A DNA stretch of 64,000 bases from Dryococelus australis. Its lineage: Eukaryota > Arthropoda > Insecta > Phasmatodea > Phasmatidae. This document shows positions 1-13,939 of this stretch, piece by piece. The stretch is from positions 43,854,556-43,918,555 of the forward strand of contig CM057006.1 in the NCBI GenBank assembly GCA_029891345.1, written 5' to 3'. The notes beneath the pieces were generated by a model. It made no database searches and was not told where the DNA came from. It worked only from the letters and a program-made list of their open reading frames with translations. Within the stretch, counting starts at the first letter, position 1; every line of letters starts with the position of its first letter. The position numbers were made by a program, and so were the translations under genes.

Positions 1-282
1 CTATATGGAGGCGTGAATGCCGGAATAATAATGTCCTTATTCTTCGCGCAGTGCACATTTTAAATTTAACCAAACATTGTGCGACATTCTATGAATGTAC
101 AATTTTAACACTTTAGAACACTTGGACCCTGAAATAAAATAGAAAGACATGGTTTACACATTAAAATAAATATCCTGCTACGGGAAAGTCCTGGTTAAGG
201 CCTCTACGCACACGTGCATATGCATACCCACGTCACGTGAGTCTGTCATGGTCTTAATGCTGCTGGCTGTTAGCCGGCATCA
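1..282 (-). repeat. Gyp-1 3' LTR, inner end only
   Basis: Positions 1-282 align along their whole length with about 8,500-8,719. Shared landmarks are a CTATATGGAGGCG start, a TTCTTCGCGCAG block and the closing GTTAGC-GGCATCA. The copy at 8,500 lacks roughly 55 bases that are present here around 125-180. On the minus strand the LTR would open with TGATGCC. The sequence just outside, 283-300, is purine-rich on the minus strand (GAGGACGGGG) and could be the polypurine tract. Confidence 0.75.
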
Positions 283-1325
283 AACGACCCCGTCCTCAAA
301 GGCCAAGACGGTGTGAGCAACTCAACTTTGCTCTGGCAGGCTCTGCCCGGCTGTGAACCGGGACCACCAATTGCAAGGGGGGGGGGGATGTAGGCTGGAA
401 CCATGTTGTTGGAACGGGGTGGTGACTCGACTCGCCTCTCCTCTTGCGAGTGTTGCAATGTGGTTAGTTGACATTTGGTGTCACATTCACTTCCCTACTA
501 GCTTCCCCAAACCCTTTGAAACTTTCTTGCCCTACTAGGCTATCCCCTGTGGTTGCCAAAAAAACCTCTGAAAGGCTTTACACTTATACTTGTGGTATTA
601 ACATCTACATTTTCACTTATGTTACAACAATGTTGACTTGTGCCTTGGGGAAACCCCTTAAAACTTTGTTGCCCTGCAAGGCTGTCCCCTATGGGTGCAG
701 CAAGATCTAGAAAAGGCGTATCACTGGCACTGGTTGTGTTGCAGTTTACGTGTTCACTCTGGTTATCACTTCCTTCCTCTTCTACACAAGTAAACCTTTT
801 AAAACTACTTTGATTTATTAGGTTGTTCTTGCCCTACAGGAAAGCCCCAAAATGGTGATTTATTACTACTCATTTCGTTCTCTTGCGTGTTCACACTTTC
901 ATCACATTCTCACTCCCTGTTTGGTGTGGAGTGTTCGGATGGCGTGAAGCCCCTAAATGACATGGTGTTCACAATACTGTGGTTTACGTTTTCTGGGTGC
1001 GTGGTCACGAGACTGTTGTTGTTGTTTTGGCACGTGTTGCTTCGGTCATTCCTCATACCACCTGGTACACAACGTTGCGCTCGCTGAGGTACTGGGCTTT
1101 CCGTCTTCTTCGTGCCCCTCTTCCCTACAGGTGTGCGGGCTATATGCAGGTCATTGCGGTGACGTTCCGTGACTCATCGCGGACCCAGTTTCACGAGAGA
1201 TGTGGAATTCCCCATCTTTGCCGTTGCTCTTACCGGCCCAATCCACCTGGGTGCCAGCCCTTCACAATGGTTCTTGACTTCCGTTGATAATGGGCGTTCC
1301 CTTACATAAACAATCATGCCGGGCA
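283..1325 (-). other. Gyp-1 3' noncoding region with degenerate ~147-bp tandem repeats
   Basis: No convincing reading frame is present. Between about 480 and 850 three imperfect units repeat at a spacing near 147 bp. Each carries a block resembling AAACC-CTTTGAAACT, then a CTTGCCCTAC-like block and a CCCC-containing block, at about 505, 652 and 793. A run of 11 G lies at 378-388. The region may be an untranslated 3' tail of the element, since the pol frame fades out near 1,326. Confidence 0.5.
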
Positions 1326-3620
1326 CTAACTCTGACAGCAGTCTTCTGCTCTCTGGTACCGAAGTGTTCCAATAATTTCCCTGGTTTTCTCTCCCCGGTA
1401 CGTGGATCTGTAGTTGGTGGGCAATATTTTCCTCAGGCGGTACTGGCTGGTTTTCACAAGGTTCTCCGGGCGCAAGCAGTTCGCGGCCCTACACCATCTC
1501 CACGGGTGTTTTTCCCGTTGCTGCATTAAATCGGTTCCGTAAAACAAAACATGACCTCTGGAATCAGTTCTGCCCATCTCATGTGATCTGTTCCTAACCT
1601 GACTCTCAACTGGATTTTCACATCTTGGTTACGACGTTCGGTCGGGTTTGCCTTGGGGTGGTAGGCCGGGGTGGTATGATGTCCAGTTCCCCATGAGGTA
1701 CAATATTGTCTCCATTTTCTTCCTACTAACTGTGTACCGTTATCTGTCAGTAGGTATTCTGGGTAACCCCACCTGGAAAAAATTTGTTTTGCATTACATG
1801 TGCAACCACATGTGCACGGACATTACTGATCGGAAATGCCTCAGTCCACCTTGTAAACAAATCAGTGGCGACAACGAGAACGTTTCCCACTTTTTGTGCA
1901 TGGTACGGGCCCATAATGTTGAGCGCAACAGTTTTAAATGGCTCAGTTGGCAGCCTCGGTTGTAGTGGAACGCCTCCGTCTGTTCTACGCGGCTTCCGGG
2001 TGTTGTATGTAACACAACTCTGTACATGATTACACACATCCCTCTGTACTCCTGGCCAATGGATGAACTTCTGTACATTCCTACGTGTCTGTTTGGAACC
2101 CGGGTGGCCATGCTCTAAGCTGTCATGCCCATATGTCAGCACAAGTTCACGTGTTTCCTTGGGTACGTATGTTTGCCATTTTGTGCAATTACCAGGGGGG
2201 GGTTTACTTGTATTTTCCGGTCCACTACTCTCCAGTGTTCTGAATACCTTGTGGCGAAGTGTTGCCCGCATTGTGCAGCATCCAGGGAATTTTCTTGTGC
2301 AGTGTGCACCTCTCTTAACACATCGCGGACATTTAGTGGGTGGTGTGGCAACAATGTTTTGCAAAACAAAAGATGGTAGTTCTGTTGCTTGTGTGGTACG
2401 GCAAGGTGGTAGCGCCTCTTCCCACTCAGCGTCATCTGTTACTGTTATGTTTGGACATGGGTTCTTAGACAGTGTATCTGCGAGTTCGTTGGTTTTTCCT
2501 GCCACGTGTTCTACTTTGAAGTCGAGCTCTTGTAACAACAAAGCCCAGCAGGCGAGTTTACTGTTTGCATTATGCATACCTTTCAACCAAACTAAACAAC
2601 GGTTATTGGTTTTTAATGTGAACCTCCTTCCTAACATATACGGTCCGGTACTTCCTCAGCGCGTGTACAATTGCCAAACACTCTAGTTCGTTTACATGAT
2701 ATTTACGTTCTGCATTGCCAAACTTCGCGCTGTGGTAGTTGATGATGTGTTTTTCCCCTTGTTCTCTCACCTGGTATAATACTGCTCCTATGCCTTCTTG
2801 GCTCGCATCTGTCTGAACTACAACAGGCAGTTCCGGGCTAAACCTGTCTAGTGGTTTACATTTTTGAAAAGCAATTTTTATGTCTTTGAATGCTTGATCG
2901 GCTTGAGGTGTCCATACAAATTTATGCTTCTCACATGACAATTCAGTCAATGGTGCCGTAGTTACAGAAAAATTCGGAACAAATTTCCTCAACCAATTTA
3001 TCAAACCGAAAAATTTCCGAACTTGTTTACAAGACCTGGGCGTGGGTATTTCATGTATCTGTTGTTGTTCTGGTTCGTGTCCATTCCCTGTTACATAGTA
3101 TCCCAAAAACTCCATCTTACTCATCCCCAACTTACACTTGTCGACCTTACATGTTGGCTTGTTGCGTTCGAGCCTCTTGAACACAAGGCTCAGGTGGTGC
3201 AGATGTTCTTCCCAGCTGTTTGACCATACAAGCACATCGTCAAGATATCCCATTGCAAAGTCTCCTATGTAACCATTTAACACATTTACCATTAAGTTCT
3301 GAAAAGTGGCAGGAGCACATTTTAAGCCGAATGGCATTGCAACAAACTGAAATCTATGCCCGTGTGGTAAAGGCAGTCATTTACGATCTTGTGGGCAGAT
3401 AGTTACTCGCCAATATCCCGACTTAAGGTCGAGTGAAATAAACACAGCAGCCGGCCCTAGTGTTGACAAAGTGTCCTTGATGTTAATGACCGGAGGCTGC
3501 ATGTTTACAGTTACTTTGTTGAGAGGACGAAAGTCTATGCAAAACCTCCATTCATTGTCCTTTTTAGGGGCTAGTGTAATGCCTTTGCATGGGTTTGATT
3601 ACATTATCACAGAGCAGCAC
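1326..3620 (-). pseudogene. Gyp-1 pol: reverse transcriptase, RNase H, integrase (broken)
   Basis: Reading leftward, the RT begins near 3,610 (APKKDNEWRFCIDFR), then DLKSGYWRV, an in-frame TGA near 3,376, MPFGLKCAPATF from 3,337, and the catalytic GYLDDVLVW near 3,250. RNase H shows VVVQTDASQEGIGAVLYQ (about 2,810-2,760) and KYHVNELECLAIVHALRKY. A frameshift near 2,640 moves to the frame that holds the end of RNase H and the integrase. The integrase has a zinc-binding region in which the second Cys of the CxxC pair is Tyr (SCVTYN). The first catalytic Asp, expected in the ALDLMGPY motif, reads Asn (ALNIMGPY), followed by a stop near 1,747. Later integrase sequence continues in other frames to about 1,326. 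It is clearly Ty3/gypsy-type pol and not functional. Confidence 0.85.
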
Positions 3621-4001
3621 ACATACCTGTTGATTGATTACATGCCGGAAGAAAATACCTGGGTCTCATGCCTTGGAGTACACCGGGCCCTCGTGCGTAG
3701 TGATGATGGTGTGTTCGGTGACGTCAGTATACTGCAGCTTCCCATCAGTGTGAAACACACTGGCATACTGGTCCAGCAGATGCAGCGTTTAGGCACGAGG
3801 TGCCCGAACAAGTGGCATGTCAGCTGTTGTTGCCAGCATTGCTCCTACTGCGTACAGCGTCCACCTCCCAAGTGTCCCCACATGAAGACAGTTGATGTGT
3901 GGCTCAATCACTGCTTGGTTTTCGAAACCACGGTAACCCCAAAATCATTTCTTCACACCCGATACAATGTAAACATCACATTTTGTACGGAGTTCACGTA
4001 T

Positions 4002-4220
4002 TCATACGGTCACGTGCATTACACTTTTCGCCTCACCCTGTTGGTTGGTAGTAGCGAATTGTAGATGATGTGGCAGCACTCTAGTTGTAATTACCTGTAC
4101 GAGTCCCTTGCTTATAAAATTATGACTTGTGGCAGTGTCTATCACAGCGATCACATTTTTCCCTTCAAGTTCTACCTTGACCCTTAGTGCACGTACGGTA
4201 CTGTCACTAACCTGAAACAC
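4002..4220 (-). pseudogene. Gyp-1 retropepsin-like protease segment
   Basis: The frame contains VIAVIDTATSHNFISKGL, which fits the retropepsin active-site strand. The usual DTGA or DSGA reads DTAT, with Ala in place of the glycine that follows Thr. The related Gyp-5 protease has ETAASHN at the same place, so the Ala may be a family trait rather than decay. The segment lies between gag (right) and RT (left), as expected for gag-pro-RT order. The stretch from 3,620 to 4,000 between protease and RT has no long minus frame that I could read. Confidence 0.65.
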
Positions 4221-4297
4221 TTTGGCACCTTCATTAGGTGGATTCCTACGATCCGGCAGTGAGATTGGTGCAGGTGCTGTTTCGCCAACCTTCCTAC

Positions 4298-5419
4298 TCA
4301 GTTTCCCGACTGATTACCCTCATAGTAATTTTCACAGCTGTTGTGGTGAAAGTTTCTCTGTCCATGGTTTGATCGCATTGGTGTAAACGGCGGTGGTGGT
4401 CGCGTAACATCTGGCATTATTGTGGGTGTTGACGTGCAGTAATTCTGCCTCGGGGATTGGTATCCTTTGTCCTGCGTGCACATCTTGCTCGTAGAGGCAC
4501 ACCTCCTACATGAATTGCTCTATGCTTACACGTGTTGCTTGTCGCAGGTATGGCCTAATGTCCGGTGTTGACAGGACTACAATTATCTCTAACACTCCAC
4601 GGGTAGGTTGACCTGGGTTTAGGCATTTGTAAAGACCTAGTTTGCGCTGGATGAACTCTTCAATTTCCTCATGTTTGCGCTGCTGTTTGTGGTACAATCA
4701 CTCTTGTGCCTGGATGGCGTTGCCATCTGTATCAAACCTGCTCACTAACCTGTCACAGAACTCTTCCCATTTTACCCAATAATCTCGTACCAAGTTCCAC
4801 CACATGGCAGCTGTTCGCCTTAGTTTATTGGCAGTGATCTCTGTCCAATCTTCCCTATGCTTGCCGTGTCGGTTCAGTTTTTCTTCACAAACCGCGAGAA
4901 AAGTACCTGGGTCTCCCGAATCGTGCACTGCAAAAGTTAGCGAAAGTACATTCCTATCAGGACCTGTTAAGCCCTGTGGCGTGTACGTAACTACTACCGG
5001 TGGCGGCGTGGGCTTCACCTCTGATGTTGTCGGTGACGTTATATCTCCACAGTTCGTCTTACGGTACTTGGCACAGTTTATAACACCATCGCAGAAGGTT
5101 ACATATTCATCTGGCCCTATGCATCAAAATGTAAGTTCTGTTTGCATTACTGGCACTGCGCCCACTTGGTTCCCGCCCCGTCACATCCAGTGCACGCGCA
5201 CAGGCTTGATTCTGATGGCGTTGACACTGTACCAGACTTGCATTGACATAGCGGTTGATCCCATAGATTTTCACTGCACAGGTTGACTTCACTTACCCTT
5301 CCACAATGCACGCATCGTTCAATCTGCATGTCCAGGTAGTTCGTGTTCGCGGGTGTCGCAGTTGCTGACCCGGATGTCTTGAAGCCTTCTTGCGGACGAT
5401 AAGCCATGGTGTCTGCCAT
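4298..5419 (-). pseudogene. Gyp-1 gag with N-terminal Cys/His-rich (PHD-like) zinc finger
   Basis: The best start is an ATG at 5,419 in an AAAATGG context (MADTMAYRPQEGF), 76 bases after the LTR end. The frame upstream of it only has a GTG. A Cys-rich segment follows at about 5,314-5,110. It begins CVHCGR and includes CTGC, nine residues, then C-x2-C-x4-H-x2 (with a stop inside the second pair), which is the spacing of a PHD finger. A capsid-like region lies at 4,698-5,018 (motif AAMWWNLVRDYWVKWEEF) and continues with a frameshift to 4,506. The tail (4,298-4,483) is rich in Pro, Arg, Asn and His. I see no CCHC zinc knuckle. Several frame changes and stops make it a pseudogene. Confidence 0.65.
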
Positions 5420-5466
5420 TTTAACACGGTTGATGTGGATGACGCACCGTGGATAAACATATTGGG

Positions 5467-5483
5467 CCCACTTGGGAATACCA
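5467..5483 (-). promoter_or_regulatory. possible tRNA primer-binding site of Gyp-1
   Basis: On the minus strand TGGTATTCCCAAGTGGG begins 12 bases after the LTR end at 5,496. TGG is the expected first triplet, complementary to the CCA end of a tRNA. The distance is longer than usual and I cannot assign the tRNA. Gyp-5 has the same CCCAAGTGGGC block at its 5' coding edge, so the block may instead be conserved leader or coding sequence. Confidence 0.35.
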
Positions 5484-6365
5484 ATTGACGTCGGGTGAGA
5501 CACGAGACGAACAATGACACAATTTACTTACAGTAGGTGGGCGCCAGCGGTGCTTCCCAGACACCGCACTTTGAGACTGTGTTCCCAGGGATGCTGTGGG
5601 TTCTGTGTGTCTATCTCACCAGAGCAATTTTACAAAACACTGATCAATACTAAACATTTTATCAATGAAAAATTGGCTGAAGATTTGCTGTTCTGATGCT
5701 CAAATAAATGCACATGTTTACACTGAGTTCATACCATTAATTGATTTCCAATTACAAGGTCGTGCCAGAAAAATGAATTAATAATTGAAACTCTAATGTT
5801 TCTAGCTAATTCTGTTGGGTTCTTACCCCCAGCCCGAAATTTATCTAGCGCACTCCTAGATGAATTGTAAATTTTTCCTGGAGACAGGACACGGAGGATT
5901 ATGAGATGTACCTTGAACACTTGTGATTATTTTACGTCACTAACGTGGACTCGTCGGGATGCATCTCCCGGCACCTGGTTAGTGTGGTGACTGTCTTTAC
6001 ACATAGCCAGCTAGGACGGAAATAATGTCACCGTACAAATTACACAAATAATCTATACTAATATTATAAATAGGTAGTGTTTGTAACTTTGTGTGTTTGT
6101 GTGTAGGAGGTAATCTTCGAAACTACTCATTCCGATTTTAAAAATTCTTTCACCAGTAGAACGCTGTGTTACCACTGAGTGTCATAGGCTATATTTTATT
6201 TTAAAAATCAATACGGATCCCTACTAAAACTCCAATAATGTAACCCAAAGTGTAAATAAATTACCTATAAAATTCCTTACATTGCGTGCGCTGCGAAAAC
6301 TATTGATGATAGAACAAAAAAATGTACTACGGCTTTGCAGGACGGACAGATTCGGAAAATAAAAC

Positions 6366-7301
6366 GTGCTTTGTGCTTCTTACGGCGCCAACCTTAGAAG
6401 CTCTACTGCCATTATGGGGGGAGTTACTTTTGTGTTTGCTGGGGATTTTCGGCAGACACTCCCTGTAGTTACAAAAGGGATGCGTGCAGATATCATCAAA
6501 GCATGTCTTAAATCATCTCACTTATGGAGTTCTATTCAACACCTAAATTTGCGAACGAATATGAGAGCCTATCTTGGTGGAGACACGCATAAAGATTTCC
6601 CACAACAATTGCTCAGACTTGGAGAAGGAGTTTTTCCTTCTCTAAATTTGGGCACGAATTCTGCTGAAATAATTTTAAATGAGACGTTAGGTCAGATAGT
6701 CCACAGTCTGCAGCATCTTATAGAAGCAGTATTTCCGGGCCTCGAAAATTTACTAGAAAGAGACTTTCACTGGTTGTGTTCCAGGGCAATAGTATCGCCT
6801 AGGAACGACACTGTCAATGAAATCAACAATCTCATTATACAAAGAGTTCCCGGCCAAGTCAAAACCTATAAGTCGATTGACACAGTCACCAATGTTGACG
6901 ATGTCGTCCACTTTCCTCAAGATTTTCTAAATTCGCTTAATCCTTCTGGCTTGCCACCTCACGAACTATCATTAAAAGTCGGTACTCCTATCATGCTTTT
7001 AAGGAATATAAGCCCTCCTAACATGTGTAATGGCTCAAGATTGCTCATTAAAGACTTGAAAAAAAATTTGATTGTCGCGACCATCCTCACCGGTCCAGCA
7101 GCCGGCCAGCTGGCAAACATCCCGAGGATTCTCATGATTCCCACAGATTTGCCAATATCTTTCAAACGGTTGCAATTTCCCGTAAAAACATTGTTCGCAA
7201 TTACTATAAATAAGTCCCAGGGTCAAACTTTCTCTTTGGTTGGAATCGACCTACGAAAAGAGTGTTTTTCCCATGGCCAACTATATGTTGGTTTATCATG
7301 A
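6366..7301 (+). pseudogene. Helitron Pif1-family helicase, C-terminal part
   Basis: The frame encodes about 311 residues of a Pif1-like superfamily 1 helicase, the C-terminal domain of Helitron RepHel proteins. Visible motifs are FAGDFRQTLPVV (motif III, residues about 25-36), TINKSQGQTF near residue 280 (motif V), and HGQLYVGLS at the end (motif VI). The motif VI arginine codon reads TGA, fitting CGA to TGA decay. Recognisable sequence (VGSPE..., then NNNRTSNIVYREC in another frame) continues to about 7,380. The Walker A and B region and the Rep domain are missing upstream. The start is simply where homology begins, not a real initiation site. Confidence 0.85.
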
Positions 7302-7501
7302 GTTGGAAGTCCCGAGAAACAGTACATTGCTACCAAACAATAACAGGACGTCAAACATTGTCTACAGAGAATGTCTTAGCCAATAACATATTAAATACTT
7401 CTATCTCAGATAAATTGCATTGTTACATATTGTATATTAATATGAAAAATTATAAAAAAGTAAAAAAATATCAAATAAAAATAGCAAAAAAACTTTAAAT
7501 T

Positions 7502-7608
7502 ATGAATTATTTAATTAATTATTAAATTATAATGTGCTTTTTTAAATGCTTTAGGAGAGTTTACCCAACCTAATTAACGCTGGGTTAAGCAGTTTTTTAT
7601 CTTAATTG
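7502..7608 (+). other. Helitron AT-rich 3' noncoding segment
   Basis: Very AT-rich DNA lies between the helicase remnant and the terminal hairpin. It includes a TTAATTAATTATTAAATTATAA-like run and the palindrome-like AACCTAATTAACGCTGGGTTA near 7,566. No coding potential is seen. Confidence 0.5.
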
Positions 7609-8713
7609 CACCCGTGCGAAGCCGGGGCCGGTCGCTAGTGAGGATACAATATGGGACACAACATGAATAGGCACAACAAACACACAGATGCGTGAAAGTA
7701 TGTTTAGGTGGCGCAGATGTCGTTGGATACAATGCGTAGCGGATCACGTGGTGCAGGTGAAATTGCAGTAGTTTGCTGTAAAAACTGCAAATAATTACCG
7801 GGAAAAGTGGTATCGGTGTGGGGAAAATTATTCCCTTCTTGATTAAAGCATACGAAAGCTTGTAATATGCCTGATGGTTATCAATCATGGAAAATACACG
7901 GAACCCTGAATAAAATACTATATATTACCCTGAGATTAATTTTAGCGCACATGATATTACAAAAAGATACCCTTAAATACATACATAGAAATATAGTCCT
8001 TAATAATACATGCAGCAATTAAGCAGAAATCACAATGAAAAGCCTTTGATGTAGGCGGATTACCCTGATTTACAAGCTGTGTGGGCCGCGTTGGCCTCTC
8101 CAACATCTTTTCCTCCATCTTTTGTTTAAATTCAAAAAAGCCGCAAGGGCTGCAAATTATTAAGTTAAGCGGAAGTATAATGCTGGGGAATGTCTGGCAA
8201 AACGTATGCAAGGCAAAGGTTAACTGGTATACTAAAAATGAACTATGGAAATCTAACTCGGAGCAAAAAGGTTGAAGTGTGCACGTGACAGCGTCTTACC
8301 TCACCAGCTCTCCTCGACGGACTGCCCAGAGGCAAGCATCATGCGTACCTACTATGGCCACCTACGGAGTTCACATAAGCGGAAGTGCTATGCACCCCGA
8401 GTAAAAATTTTAATATTAAAAATAAATGGCACATAAATAATTTGTATACATAGTCACTCTAAGTTTTTAAATTGCGAATTTTCTGTATTCGTTGATTGTT
8501 CTATATGGAGGCGTTTACGCCGGAATAATAACGTCCTTATTCTTCGCGCAGCACACATTGTGAAATTTAACCAAACATTGTGCGACATTTTATTTACATA
8601 CAATTTTAACACTTTAGAACACACTAATATCCCATTACGGGACAGTCCAGGTTATGGCCTCTCCGCGCACGTGCGTACCCATGTGTCACGTGAATGATGA
8701 TGGCTGTTAGCTG

Positions 8714-11478
<2,765 letters not shown>

Positions 11479-11532
11479 GAATAGTACCAGATGTCAATGA
11501 GGATAGTGAAGATGAAAACACAAGACCTATAG
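11479..11532 (+). CDS. mib1: mind bomb (mib1-type) exon, 54 nt, acidic linker
   Basis: The acceptor is CTGTTGGCAG and the donor GTATGT. The exon is 54 nt, starting with two bases and ending with one base of split codons (phase 1 at both ends), so it can be skipped without changing frame. It encodes IVPDVNEDSEDENTRPI, an acidic stretch. Joined in phase to the next three exons it leads into the mind bomb C-terminal coiled coil and RING, so it belongs to the linker after the middle RING finger. The assignment to mind bomb depends on the downstream exons, since the peptide alone is not diagnostic. Confidence 0.7.
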
Positions 11533-12443
11533 GTATGTAATTAGTTTTTTTTTAAATAGTTGTTTGTTGTCTCAAGTGTTGCTATGACTGCATATGTGCC
11601 TGAAGACTGGAACAGATTCCAGTTCCCAAAATATTGCATCTGTTGTTGAAGGAAACACAATAAATTTGTGCTTCATTTTTTTTTAGTTTCCTGGTACACC
11701 ATATTTGTTTGGTGGGTACTCGTTCTGTGTTCTTGTCAAAACTGACTAATGCATCAATTTAATTACTTGTATGTTACTTGCATAACAGGCAACACTGGCA
11801 CTCTTTATATTTTATAACTTTTGTGTCCATGTTTTTTTGATTTTATGCAATTTACAACAAAATGTTGCAGTGGCGTATGTCAAAATTAATGGTTCAGTTA
11901 ATTATCCCTATTGTAAGAATAATTTTAAAAATCACAAGAATAGGTTGCATACATTTGCTAGCACCTTGCAGAATCTTGCATGAACCATAACCAAGAAAGT
12001 TTTTGTTTTAGTGTTTTTATTTCCCATAGATTCTGGCTGTAAAAAGCCATACAATTTGTTATCGTCATCATACAGTCCAGTTGTATGAAAATACACATAA
12101 TAGATAGGATTCAAAAAATATTTGTGTCAACAGGTGGGCTTTCTTTAAATTTAAAATGCACACCTTCCTCCAAAAAGCAAAACGTAACAGTTAAGAGTTG
12201 ACATAATCTTGCCTATAATGTGCAAAGATGCATAGAAATAGTTTGAGAAAAATTTGTAACAATAAGAAAAATCACGTAATGGTGCAAAACAAAAAGTTGA
12301 ATAAGATACAGGTTTTCCTGAAAGTAAATCATCAGGTGGCACCTTTAACTGTACTAGGCAGAACGTCAGTTGGGTAGATCTGACAGATATATTGTGCTAA
12401 GATTCCCAATGACATCCTCATCATTTCTTAACTCTTGTTTCAG

Positions 12444-12518
12444 AAAAAGCCTCCACAATGATCTTCTCTTCTGATCCAGGCGATTATGGTCGAGGAGTAT
12501 CTCCGAAAGAAGTAAAAG
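12444..12518 (+). CDS. mib1: mind bomb (mib1-type) exon, 75 nt, linker
   Basis: The acceptor is TTGTTTCAG and the donor GTATTT. The exon is 75 nt with phase 1 at both ends, again a symmetric cassette. The codon split with the previous exon gives Glu, and that with the next gives Ala. It encodes KASTMIFSSDPGDYGRGVSP and KEVK, a Ser/Gly-rich linker without a known fold. Confidence comes from the consistent phases and flanking splice signals. Confidence 0.7.
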
Positions 12519-13531
12519 GTATTTTTAATTCGCCAAATTTTTTCTTACCGAGGCATTTAAACTGAAGTTGTTGCAGTCTGTTAATCTAGTTATAATGGGA
12601 GATATATAAGACGTCTCAGAAATGGTTTTGTGTCAACAAAAAAAGCAGTGTTTAATACAAACTTGAAAGCAACAGTCTCGTCAGACTGGTTTATTGGAAT
12701 CATGAAAGGCATGAAGAAGACAACTAACTGTAATGCTTTCTACAACCATAGCCTGTCAGGTTTCCGACAGTGGAGGAACCAAACTAAAGTTTTTTTGGAA
12801 GGAGGAAGGGAGAGGGGGAGTTGTCAGGTCCGAGAGTGTGGAATAACCCCTGAAAATTTTTGAATTTAAACAGTGGCTTTTTAAATGATATATAATAGGA
12901 CAGAAGCACAAGAACTCACTTGTCAATATACAGGAGGACTTCTCAGCCTTTGCACATTATTTTTATGTAGCGCTCTTAACCACAAAGTCTTTTCCGCCAC
13001 TATGACCGCCCAATCAGTGGGGGAGAGGGATCACGCCCTCTCATCGCAGGTGTACCCAGCTTAGCATCTGAGTTGACCAGCTCCTAAGCCCCAACCTGAT
13101 TCACAAGTACAGCAAGAAATCACCCTACCACAAGGTTCTGAGAACCTCGCCCTCAGATACCAAGCTTGTGGTCTGGCCAGGGTTCTATCCACACCCATAG
13201 TGTCTCTCCAGGACACAACCAGAGCTGATTGCTGCTTACCTCTTGGTTTTTTTTTAAGATGGGGAATCTCTCCAGACTTCCTTCAGCATGTGGAGTTAAC
13301 CACTGCCAGCACGAGTCCAACCTCAATGTGATCCGAGCATCAGAGAGAACCGGTGGGACCTGAACTGCTCAGTCCGTTCTCCCACTTATTTTCCATGGCA
13401 CTGGTGGGTTTTCAGAGACAGACTGCTCAACCTATGGAAAACAGGTAGCCCCTTCCTCCCATTAGCGCACCAGGGGTTGAGCCCAGCCAACCCCTCCAGC
13501 ACTCTCCGGTTATGGTTGAGGCCAGGTATAA
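12519..13531 (+). other. mib1 intron, GC-richer repeat-like stretch, no gene seen
   Basis: From about 12,960 to 13,530 base composition is clearly more GC-rich than the neighbouring intron. It holds blocks such as GTAGCGCTCTTAACCAC and GAGAACCGGTGGGACCTGAA that look like parts of a dispersed element. It ends exactly where the Penelope GIY-YIG remnant starts. No protein frame is supported. Confidence 0.4.
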
Positions 13532-13804
13532 TACATCGGCCTCACCACCAACAAACTTAGACTAAGAATGAGTTGCCACAGAGCAGACACCAAACAAGCC
13601 ATAGTTGATCATATCAATAACCTACAAGACAAACCAGTTGCAGCACATGCAGCATCACATAACCAAGATTTTGATTTGTGCTACAGCACCAGAGTTTTAA
13701 GAGCCCTACCACCTTCAAGCAATAGCTCAGAACTCAAATGCAGGGAATTATCTCACCAATTTATAACAAAATCTAGACAGCCGTCAGGCCTCAACATAAG
13801 ATAA
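13532..13804 (+). pseudogene. Penelope-like element, GIY-YIG endonuclease C terminus
   Basis: The frame starts at the Tyr of the YIG half of the GIY-YIG signature (YIGLTTNKLRLRMSCHRADT). It continues KPVAAHAASHN, then LCYSTRVLRALPP and RELSHQFITKS, and stops at 13,802. Order and spacing fit the C-terminal GIY-YIG domain of Penelope-like retroelements. A TAA lies immediately upstream in frame and no RT precedes it, so this is a 5'-truncated copy. The 273-nt remnant itself is open. Confidence 0.75.
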
Positions 13805-13939
13805 TCACAGCTCCCACCACACTCATCAGCAATATCGGCAATTTTTTAATTTTTCCGCCGCACCCTAGTTCACCATCCGGCGGCTAGGTTTAACTATCAG
13901 CCCCCTTCCGCAATACTGCGGTGTTCTACAACTTGCTGC

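Larger units (their letters stand above)
6052..7638 (+). mobile_element. Helitron, 5'-deleted coding region, inserted in the Gyp-1 LTR
   Basis: The left end is TCTATACTAATATTATAAA, the typical 5' terminus of insect Helitrons. The right end is CTAG at 7,635-7,638, preceded by the imperfect hairpin ACCCG...CCGGT at about 7,609-7,632. Insertion is between A (6,051) and T (7,639), the Helitron target, without target duplication. The solo LTR at 23,208-25,071 gives an uninterrupted version of the target near 23,818. Only the C-terminal half of the helicase remains and no Rep (HUH) domain is present, so the copy is non-autonomous. Confidence 0.9.

Noticed and set aside
3471-4064. 197-residue + strand frame
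   Set aside because: It lies antisense to the Gyp-1 RT/protease region and contains no motif; the minus strand explains the sequence.
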